From positions 1 through 5,468 of the forward strand of contig JASLES010000462.1 of NCBI GenBank assembly GCA_030151005.1: a DNA stretch of 5,468 nucleotides. The letters are read 5' to 3'. Positions 1-4,329 of this stretch are shown one piece after another (position 1 is the stretch's first letter; every line of letters starts with the position of its first letter). The notes under the pieces are model-generated. The model was given only the letters and a program-made list of their open reading frames with translations, was not told where the DNA came from and did no database searches. Origin of the DNA: Silvimonas sp. Lineage in GTDB: Bacteria; Pseudomonadota; Gammaproteobacteria; Burkholderiales; Chitinibacteraceae. A program made the translations under genes and the position numbers.

Positions 1-9
1 AGTTTCGTC

Positions 10-474
10 ATGATCCTGTTTCTTGATTTCGACGGCGTCCTGCACCCAGATGCCGTTTATCTTCAGAAAGGTGGGCCCGTCCTGAAAGTCCCAGGCACCT
101 TGTTTATGTGGGCCGGAAATCTGGAAAAAATCCTGGCAGGACGCCCAGATGTGGAAATCGTACTCTCAACAAGCTGGGTCCGTATCCGCTCATACGAACG
201 AGCGAAAAAGGCATTGCCGCCAGCACTGCGAGGCCGGGTTACCGGAGCTACTTGGCATTCTCGAATCGACTGGACAGAGTGGAGTGAATTCACCCGATAC
301 CAGCAAATCCGGCATTACCTGCAGCGCCGACCCAACGTACAGTGGCTGGCAATTGACGATGATGACGAAGGCTGGGGCGAAGGCGACGAACACCGTCTGA
401 TTCGGACAAACCCAGATGAGGGCCTGGGTGATGCCGGGACCTTGTTGCGGCTCAAGCAATTGCTTGATACATAG
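10..474 (+). CDS. HAD-fold protein, HAD_SAK_2-like (RNA-repair-associated HAD domain), 154 aa
   Basis: This is a small, single-domain haloacid-dehalogenase-fold protein. Residues 2-13 (ILFLDFDGVLHP) form HAD motif I, with nucleophile Asp6 and acid/base Asp8. VLSTSW (51-56) fits motif II, with Ser53/Thr54 after a hydrophobic strand. WLAIDDDDEGW (112-122) carries the metal-binding acidic cluster of motif IV. The C-terminal pattern (RTNPDEGLGDAGTLLRL, 132-148) matches the 'T-x-P-x-x-G-L' ending of the HAD domains associated with Swiss Army Knife RNA-repair proteins, a family assignment made from memory of the motif pattern. Family members are expected to be phosphatases, possibly acting on RNA-end phosphates; the substrate here is not shown by the sequence. 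The start is fixed by motif I, which begins right after the Met; only 9 nt lie upstream, so no ribosome-binding site can be judged. It is 51 bp ahead of the exonuclease gene on the same strand, so joint transcription is likely. No signal peptide is seen, so it is probably cytoplasmic. Confidence 0.88.
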   Translation: MILFLDFDGVLHPDAVYLQKGGPVLKVPGTLFMWAGNLEKILAGRPDVEIVLSTSWVRIRSYERAKKALPPALRGRVTGATWHSRIDWTEWSEFTRYQQIRHYLQRRPNVQWLAIDDDDEGWGEGDEHRLIRTNPDEGLGDAGTLLRLKQLLDT

Positions 475-525
475 ACTGCCGCCATAGATCAAGCGACGGG
501 CCTTGTTGCACTTACGGGACAAGCA

Positions 526-999
526 ATGCTGCTTTTTTTGGACACCGAATTCACTGACTTTATCGACTGCGAGTTGATCAGCATCGGGTTTGTTTCGGAA
601 GACGGAAATCACCAGCTCTACTTAGAGGTGGACGACTTCCGAAAAGAAGCGTGCAACCCGTTTGTGCAAGCGGCCGTCTTACCTCAACTTGGGAAAGCCA
701 GGGATGCGATCCGGCCCAAAGCAGAGGTCGGTCCGTACATAAGGTCCTGGCTGTCCCAATTCACCGAAATCACGCTGGTGTGTGATTCCTACCTCGACTT
801 GGAGCTGCTGGCAGACATACTGGATGGCGAATGGCCCGCCAACATGAAAGATCGTCTGGATATGCGGGAAGCAATGGCGACGAAAGAATTTCAAACAGCA
901 CAGGCAAAGTTTCATACCCTTGAACGACCATGGCACCACGCTTTGCATGACGCGGAGAGGCTTAGACAAGGTTGGCTCGCATTTTCTCATTCTCTGTAA
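526..999 (+). CDS. Small DEDDh-family 3'-5' exonuclease-like protein, 157 aa
   Basis: The protein shows the four acidic residues and the histidine of the DEDDh (RNase T/DnaQ-type) exonuclease superfamily. Exo I is FLDTEFTD with Asp6 and Glu8. Exo II is best placed at Asp91 in CDSYLDLELL (86-95). Exo III is HHALHDAERL (137-146), matching the H-x4-D pattern with His137 and Asp142. Known members remove nucleotides from RNA or DNA 3' ends using two metal ions; the substrate here is unknown. At 157 aa it is near the minimum for this fold and has no extra domain, resembling stand-alone small exoribonucleases rather than DnaQ proofreading subunits. The ATG is preceded by GGGA at 516-519 with a 6-nt spacer, and Exo I starts within a few residues, so the start is secure. 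A run of seven T (533-539) lies just inside the start. It follows the HAD gene by 51 bp and probably shares its transcript. No terminator-like structure separates them. Confidence 0.88.
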   Translation: MLLFLDTEFTDFIDCELISIGFVSEDGNHQLYLEVDDFRKEACNPFVQAAVLPQLGKARDAIRPKAEVGPYIRSWLSQFTEITLVCDSYLDLELLADILDGEWPANMKDRLDMREAMATKEFQTAQAKFHTLERPWHHALHDAERLRQGWLAFSHSL

Positions 1000-1142
1000 A
1001 TCGAGTGGTTGAGACGCAAGCCACCGCTTGGGCACGCTACGAGCTTCACAAGTGCGATGGACGCTGTATAGCGCATCCCATGCTGTGAGCCGCTGCTCCT
1101 AAAGTTTTGGGGAGCCTATCCAATTAATCCGGGCCAACAGCA

Positions 1143-1159
1143 TAGACAGCTTTTCGGCG
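1143..1159 (-). repeat. Diverged repeat arm left of the IS
   Basis: TAGACAGCTTTTCGGCG abuts the left end of the insertion sequence. Read on the - strand it resembles the arm right of the element (shared CCG, AAAGC and spaced G/C positions), but with several mismatches and a small length difference. It also resembles the - strand of 4231-4248, sharing CATAG and GCTTTT. It is best read as a decayed half of the palindrome into which the element inserted. On its own it would not be convincing. Confidence 0.4.
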
Positions 1160-1175
1160 AGGCTGTGTGAAAACG
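1160..1175 (+). repeat. IS1182-type left terminal inverted repeat
   Basis: AGGCTGTGTGAAAACG is the left end of the insertion sequence. It pairs with 2756-2771 at 15 of 16 positions. It lies 45 bp upstream of the transposase start. A TATGAT at 1186-1191 just inside could be a -10 box, with GTGTGA (1164-1169) as a poor -35 within the repeat; that promoter reading is weak. Confidence 0.85.
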
Positions 1176-1220
1176 TCCCCGTGACTATGATGTTCCTTAT
1201 GGCATACCAGGGGATGCGCA

Positions 1221-2654
1221 ATGACACGGTTTGTTCAGGGGGAGAACAGGTCGCAGGCCGCACTGTTGCCTGCTCTACTCGATGACTACGTCGGCGAAGA
1301 CAACCCGGTCCGGTTTGTCGATGCCTTTGTCGAACAGCTCGATCTGCGTACCCTGGGCTTCGCCGGGGTAGACCCTCAAGCCACCGGGCGCCCGGCGTAT
1401 CACCCCGCCGTCCTGCTCAAGCTGTACATCTATGGCTACCTTAACCGTATACAGTCCAGCCGCCGCCTCGAACGGGAAACGCAGCGGAATATCGAATTAA
1501 TGTGGCTGCTGGGCCGACTTTCCCCTGACTTCAAAACGATCGCCGACTTCCGGCGCAATAATGGTACCGGCATACGCAATGTCTGCCGGCAATTCGTCGT
1601 GCTGTGCCGGGAGCTGGATCTGTTCACGCAGGCTGTCGTTGCCATTGACGGCAGCAAGTTCAAGGCCGTGAATGCCCATGACCGCAACTTCACGCACGGC
1701 AAACTGGCGAAGCGGATGCAGGAGATTGACCAGTGCATCGCGCGCTATCTCTCTGAACTGGAAACGGCAGACCGCCAGCCTGCTGACATCGCGCAGGCCC
1801 GGACCACCCGGCTCAGGCAGAAAATGGCCACGCTGGCCGCCCGGCTGGAAAAGCTCAGACACATCCAGGCGCAGCTGGAACAGGCACCTGCCGGACAGAT
1901 TTCGCTGACCGATCCGGATGCCCGCGCGATGGCAACGAGCACCAGTCGCGGGCTGGTCGGCTACAACGTTCAGACCGCCGTCGACACCCGGCATCACCTC
2001 ATCGTGGCCCATGAGGTGACCAACCACGGCAGTGACCGCCGCCAGCTGGCGAATATGGCCAGACAGGCCAAAGAAGCCATGCAGGCCACCCGTCTCGAGG
2101 CCATCGCCGATCGCGGTTACTTCCATGGCGAAGAAGTCGGTGCCTGCGCTGAGGCCGGCATTGTGCCGCTGGTATCGAAGCCGATGACTTCCTCAGCCAG
2201 GGCTGACGGCCGCTTCGACAAAGAAGACTTTGTGTTTGACCCCGCCGCCGGAGAGTACATCTGCCCGGCAGGCAGCCGGCTGATCTGGCGTTTCTCAACC
2301 ATGGAACGTGGTGCTCCGGTCCATAAATACTGGAGCTCGGACTGCCCGCGCTGCAAACTCAAGGCGCAATGCACGCCCAGCGCTTACCGCCGTGTTACCC
2401 GCGGGGAGCACGAAGCCGCGCTGGAGGAGATGCAGAAACGTCTGGATACCCGCCCCGGCATAATGAAGCTACGGCGTCAGACCGTAGAGCACCCGTTTGG
2501 TACGTTGAAGGACTGGATGGGCGCAACCCACTTCCTGACGCGCACCCTGAAGCGGGTCAGTACCGAGATGAGTTTGCATGTGCTCGCCTACAACATGAAG
2601 CGCGTCATGAAGATCATGGGGTTTGAAGGGTTAATGGCGGCGGTAACGGCCTGA
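1221..2654 (+). CDS. IS1182-family transposase, 477 aa
   Basis: This is a DDE-type transposase that cuts and joins the ends of the surrounding element. The N-terminal ~110 residues (including NPVRFVDAF and HPAVLLKLYIYGYLN) are the DUF772-type region typical of IS1182/IS5-like enzymes. The catalytic residues can be placed at Asp143 (VVAIDGSKF), Asp297 (AIADRGYF) and Glu423 (TVEHPFGTLKDW). Between the first two, residues 160-222 are rich in charged heptads and probably form a coiled coil. A cysteine cluster (Cys348, Cys375, Cys378, Cys384) looks like the zinc-ribbon insertion common before the catalytic Glu in this family. The ATG is preceded by AGGGGA (1209-1214) with a 6-nt spacer. Length is normal for the family and the frame is intact, so the enzyme is likely functional. 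Expression is probably driven from the short leader between the left repeat and the start. Its GC content is higher than that of the downstream genes, consistent with separate origin. Confidence 0.97.
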   Translation: MTRFVQGENRSQAALLPALLDDYVGEDNPVRFVDAFVEQLDLRTLGFAGVDPQATGRPAYHPAVLLKLYIYGYLNRIQSSRRLERETQRNIELMWLLGRLSPDFKTIADFRRNNGTGIRNVCRQFVVLCRELDLFTQAVVAIDGSKFKAVNAHDRNFTHGKLAKRMQEIDQCIARYLSELETADRQPADIAQARTTRLRQKMATLAARLEKLRHIQAQLEQAPAGQISLTDPDARAMATSTSRGLVGYNVQTAVDTRHHLIVAHEVTNHGSDRRQLANMARQAKEAMQATRLEAIADRGYFHGEEVGACAEAGIVPLVSKPMTSSARADGRFDKEDFVFDPAAGEYICPAGSRLIWRFSTMERGAPVHKYWSSDCPRCKLKAQCTPSAYRRVTRGEHEAALEEMQKRLDTRPGIMKLRRQTVEHPFGTLKDWMGATHFLTRTLKRVSTEMSLHVLAYNMKRVMKIMGFEGLMAAVTA

Positions 2655-2755
2655 AAGGGCTTTGTTTGCCGTCAAAGCAGCCTGGTTTGGACGCGGAAAA
2701 ACGTTGTTCGCCCCAAAGATGCGGGGGCAATGTTTGTGGACGTGTCAACGCTCCG

Positions 2756-2771
2756 CGTTTTTACACAGCCT
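2756..2771 (-). repeat. IS1182-type right terminal inverted repeat
   Basis: CGTTTTTACACAGCCT is the right end of the element. Its reverse complement differs from the left end only at the tenth base (A instead of G). It lies 101 bp after the transposase stop. The base directly after it begins the repeat arm CCGGCCAAAGCAGACATTG. Confidence 0.85.
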
Positions 2772-2790
2772 CCGGCCAAAGCAGACATTG
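2772..2790 (+). repeat. AAAGCRGACATT repeat arm, right of the IS
   Basis: CCGGCCAAAGCAGACATTG is nearly identical to TCGGCCAAAGCGGACATTC at 4112-4130 (16 of 19 positions). It starts at the first base after the insertion sequence. The second copy lies about 1.3 kb away in a separate intergenic space without an IS, so the motif belongs to the host or island repeat family rather than to the element itself. Confidence 0.7.
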
Positions 2791-2958
2791 ATAAAGCTTG
2801 GACACATGACTGCTTTCCCAACCTCGGCTACGGCTCACAGGTCTCCATACGCTCAACCCCGGTGACCCTATGGACCCCAGCCATTGCACCGTTCCACAGG
2901 AATACAGAGACCTGCTCCCTGTGCAGATTATGAAACCGAATCCTTAGTGAGAATGCAA
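2772..2958. other. Intergenic stretch between the IS and the 103-aa gene
   Basis: Together with the 3' untranslated part of the IS (2655-2771) this makes about 300 bp without a convincing gene. It holds the repeat arm at 2772-2790 and a TTGATA at 2788-2793 that lacks a good -10 partner. It also holds a short ATG frame at 2870-2947 that would encode 25 residues (MDPSHCTVPQEYRDLLPVQI then MKPNP). That frame ends at TAG 2945-2947, inside the ribosome-binding region of the next gene, so it could be a leader peptide or the remnant of a lost gene. It is preceded by GGTGA with only a 4-nt spacer. No homology is recognised, and it is not called as a gene. Confidence 0.5.
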
Positions 2959-3270
2959 ATGAAGTACTCAATTGATGACGAAATAGCAAAGAATGCTTGT
3001 CATGCGATCATCGGTCTCATTGGTGTTGGCCCCGAGGCTGTGTCGTACGAGATTCAGGATGAGTATAAGTTTGTTCTCTTTTTGGTGAATGCGCTAAAGC
3101 TCCCAGAGAACGAAATACCAAAGATAGCGAGGATGGTCGCAAACTTGTTGAATGAGACAATGCCTACTAGGCATGGCGAATATACTTGGATGGTTAACTT
3201 CATGAGGGAAGGTTGTGTCGCTGAAAGCTTCTTTGGTGGAGACCTGGATTCGCCAGATTCAGGCTTGTGA
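2959..3270 (+). CDS. Hypothetical protein, 103 aa
   Basis: I do not recognise the family. From the chosen start the protein reads MKYSIDDEIAKNACHAIIGL and so on. Residues 6-60 look helical, with hydrophobic positions spaced as in soluble helices (ACHAIIGLIGV, YKFVLFLVNALKL, IPKIARMVANLLN). The C-terminal third (EYTWMVNFMREGCVAESFFG) looks like a pair of beta strands, ending in a polar tail GGDLDSPDSGL. There is no signal peptide or membrane segment, so it is probably cytoplasmic. ATG 2959 was chosen because AGTGAG (2946-2951) sits 7 nt upstream. ATG 2953 is in frame but too close to that site, and an in-frame ATG at 2884 would add a Pro/Cys-rich, unconvincing extension. The TPR gene follows within 50 bp on the same strand, so the two are probably co-transcribed. 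Its AT-richer composition compared with the transposase hints at acquired DNA. Confidence 0.7.
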   Translation: MKYSIDDEIAKNACHAIIGLIGVGPEAVSYEIQDEYKFVLFLVNALKLPENEIPKIARMVANLLNETMPTRHGEYTWMVNFMREGCVAESFFGGDLDSPDSGL

Positions 3271-3307
3271 CAACCGAGTAATAAACGAGTATGCGTCACA
3301 GCGTTGT

Positions 3308-3313
3308 GGAGGT
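3308..3313 (+). promoter_or_regulatory. Shine-Dalgarno deciding the TPR gene start
   Basis: GGAGGT is a perfect Shine-Dalgarno core placed 7 nt before an in-frame TTG at 3321. The upstream in-frame ATG at 3291 has only a poor match (ACGAG, about 2 nt away) and the GTG at 3306 has none. The site would lie inside the coding region if the ATG were used. Confidence 0.65.
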
Positions 3314-3320
3314 AACAGAG

Positions 3321-3815
3321 TTGTCTGGTGAAAAATTGTTAGTACAGGCCAAAGCCTCACTGGAAGCTGGTGACCTGAAAAAGGCTCAGGAGCATTGCAG
3401 AGCGTACCTGACCGAGTTCCCCGATGATGTTGTCGCACTACGCCTATACGCGAACATTCATGCCATTCAGGGTGATCTAAGTGAGGCGATAAAGCTTATC
3501 GACCGGGTGATTTCGCTGAATGATGTTGAAGAACCATGTGACTTTTTTTATCGTGGCCGTTGGCGTTTGAGAAGTGGCCAATTCGATGCTGCGGTGATCG
3601 ACTTCGAATGTGTTATCGATGTGAGCACGCAAAACAATGATGTTTATTATTTAGGGGCTGCATACCTGCATCAGGCGATTGCTTTTTTTTACCAGGGGAA
3701 CAGGGCTGGGGCGATTTCTGCCTTGTCGCATGTGGATGAGGAACACCGAACCAGCGTGAACGGGATAGTCTTCTCTAAGTCGTACATCACAGAGCACCTT
3801 GAAAAAAGATCATAG
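3321..3815 (+). CDS. Tetratricopeptide-repeat (TPR) protein, 164 aa, TTG start
   Basis: This is an all-helical TPR protein, expected to bind a protein partner and not to be an enzyme. Four repeats can be placed (numbered from the TTG): about 4-36 (LLVQAKASLEAGDLKKAQEH), 37-70 (LRLYANIHAIQGDLSEAIKL), 72-105 (FYRGRWRLRSGQFDAAVIDF) and 106-139 (AYLHQAIAFFYQGNRAGAIS). Each shows the expected small residue-Gly-aromatic/acidic-Ala-h pattern. A final helix of about 20 residues caps the array. There is no signal peptide, so it is probably cytoplasmic. The TTG at 3321 is chosen because GGAGGT lies 7 nt upstream; starting at ATG 3291 would add ten residues (MRHSVVEVTE) and give 174 aa. It follows the 103-aa gene closely and is followed by a strong stem-loop at 3831-3861, so the pair looks like a short operon. 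An eight-T run (3683-3690) within the fourth repeat is a possible slippage site. The partner is unknown. Confidence 0.87.
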   Translation: MSGEKLLVQAKASLEAGDLKKAQEHCRAYLTEFPDDVVALRLYANIHAIQGDLSEAIKLIDRVISLNDVEEPCDFFYRGRWRLRSGQFDAAVIDFECVIDVSTQNNDVYYLGAAYLHQAIAFFYQGNRAGAISALSHVDEEHRTSVNGIVFSKSYITEHLEKRS

Positions 3816-3830
3816 CCAAATTGCAAAGTA

Positions 3831-3861
3831 CAACAGCGCCCGCTCTCTGCGGGCGTTGTTG
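3831..3861 (+). terminator. Stem-loop after the TPR gene, probable terminator
   Basis: The arms CAACAGCGCCCGC (3831-3843) and GCGGGCGTTGTTG (3849-3861) form a 13-bp, GC-rich stem with one G-T pair and a 5-nt loop TCTCT. It begins 15 bp after the TAG. The 3' side (TTGTTGCTTCAGTTGTTCT) is T-rich but lacks a clean T run, so intrinsic termination is likely but not textbook. Because the stem is nearly symmetric, it could act in either direction. Confidence 0.65.
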
Positions 3862-3869
3862 CTTCAGTT

Positions 3870-3899
3870 GTTCTGGGCTGTTTGGCAAGAGCCCAAAAC
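3870..3899. repeat. Second hairpin following the terminator
   Basis: GTTCTGGGCT (3870-3879) pairs with AGCCCAAAAC (3890-3899), leaving one C-A mismatch and a 10-nt loop. It lies 8 nt after the first stem-loop. Its role is unknown; it may be part of a degenerate tandem terminator or of an intergenic repeat unit. Confidence 0.45.
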
Positions 3900-4062
3900 G
3901 GCTGTGAACTACGGCTGATCTGCCAGAAAAACGCGTCTGGAAAAAATCGCCCAGGTTGGCCCGCTACCGCCTCTATGGACACCCACTTAAGGACGCTTTT
4001 TATTGCTGTGCAGCCGGTTAGCTTTGGGGCGGCAACAGACGTCATAGCCCGGATGCCCCTGC

Positions 4063-4126
4063 GTCCGCTTCGGCCGATTTGCTGCCAGACCTGACTACCT
4101 AGGGCAGCTTGTCGGCCAAAGCGGAC
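4063..4126. repeat. 64-nt imperfect palindrome (large stem-loop)
   Basis: The outer arms are GTCCGCTTCGGCCGA (4063-4077) and TCGGCCAAAGCGGAC (4112-4126), complementary at 14 of 15 positions. A symmetric 3x3 internal loop (TTT/TTG) follows. Then an inner 6-bp stem, GCTGCC (4081-4086) with GGCAGC (4103-4108), closes a 16-nt loop. There is no T run after it, so it is not an ordinary terminator. The outer arm, extended by ATTC to 4130, is repeated at 2772-2790 next to the insertion sequence. This suggests a dispersed intergenic palindrome family, possibly REP-like or MITE-like. Confidence 0.7.
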
Positions 4127-4230
4127 ATTCCACAAAACAAGCAGGGACGTCCGCCATCAGCCCAATGCTGACCATAAGATTTTCGCGAAGGCTGTTGGGT
4201 TATTGATTCGTTGTGAAGGTTCGGGCGTAG

Positions 4231-4248
4231 CTAAAAGCAGACACTATG
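4231..4248 (+). repeat. Isolated AAAGCAGAC repeat arm
   Basis: CTAAAAGCAGACACTATG shares the AAAGCAGACA core with the arms at 2772-2790 and 4112-4130. No partner arm is obvious nearby. Its - strand also resembles the left IS flank (CATAG ... GCTTTT). It may be a solo half-repeat or a chance match. Confidence 0.35.
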
Positions 4249-4283
4249 ACATTTGCTTGGCGAGTCGTGGATTTCTCGCGTCA

Positions 4284-4289
4284 TATAAT
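4284..4289 (+). promoter_or_regulatory. Putative -10 box of the lipoprotein gene
   Basis: TATAAT is a perfect sigma-70 -10 hexamer in an AT-rich patch. No good -35 hexamer sits 15-19 bp upstream, so an activator or an atypical promoter would be needed. Transcription from here would start near 4296 and give a leader of roughly 35 nt. That places the start codon at 4330 and not at the upstream in-frame ATG 4246. Confidence 0.45.
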
Positions 4290-4329
4290 GCGGATTTACT
4301 TAATAATCATAAAATTAGAGTTTTCCGAC

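Larger units (their letters stand above)
1160..2771 (+). mobile_element. Complete IS1182-family insertion sequence, 1612 bp
   Basis: The element is bounded by 16-bp inverted repeats: left AGGCTGTGTGAAAACG at 1160-1175 and right CGTTTTTACACAGCCT at 2756-2771, which match at 15 of 16 positions. Inside is a single transposase gene of the IS1182 type. Total length is within the usual size range of the family. The bases next to each end (GGCG at 1156-1159, CCGG from 2772) are not a direct repeat, so no target duplication is visible. The end base could be shifted by one because the bases just outside also match. The element lies in intergenic DNA and does not interrupt a recognisable reading frame. 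Its right end abuts a repeat arm that is also found at 4112-4130. The intact transposase and near-identical ends suggest it is recent or still functional. Confidence 0.87.
3816..4329. other. 514-bp intergenic region rich in inverted repeats
   Basis: No convincing gene lies here. A 70-codon + frame at 3882-4094 and a long - strand frame over the same bases run through the hairpins and have no recognisable domain or ribosome-binding site. In order, the stretch holds a probable terminator (3831-3861), a second hairpin (3870-3899), a short CCAGA/TCTGG inverted repeat near 3921-3940, the 64-nt palindrome 4063-4126, an isolated repeat arm (4231-4248), and a TATAAT box (4284-4289) just before the lipoprotein gene. 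Confidence 0.6.

Noticed and set aside
1095..1115. Terminator after the exonuclease gene (GCTCCT ... GGGAGC hairpin)
   Set aside because: The stem is only about six pairs with internal mismatches, there is no T run, and it lies almost 100 bp after the stop.
1497..2126. 209-codon - strand open frame inside the transposase
   Set aside because: It is a shadow of the GC-rich transposase coding sequence, which is intact and has all catalytic motifs on the + strand.
1000..2830. A host gene interrupted by the IS
   Set aside because: Joining the flanks gives a non-coding palindromic sequence, with a TAA at 997-999 upstream and stops soon after the right end; no split protein is seen.
2730..2933. 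67-codon + strand frame across the right end of the IS
   Set aside because: It spans the terminal repeat and the intergenic repeat arm and has no domain or good ribosome-binding site.
3882..4094. 70-codon + strand frame and the overlapping long - strand frame (3689-4135)
   Set aside because: Both run through hairpins and the palindrome arm, lack ribosome-binding sites and any recognisable domain, and overlap each other or the TPR gene.
475..4329. Chromosomal integron cassette array (small same-strand genes separated by palindromes)
   Set aside because: No paired RYYYAAC ... GTTRRRY ends typical of attC sites were found around the genes, and the palindromes do not follow each gene.
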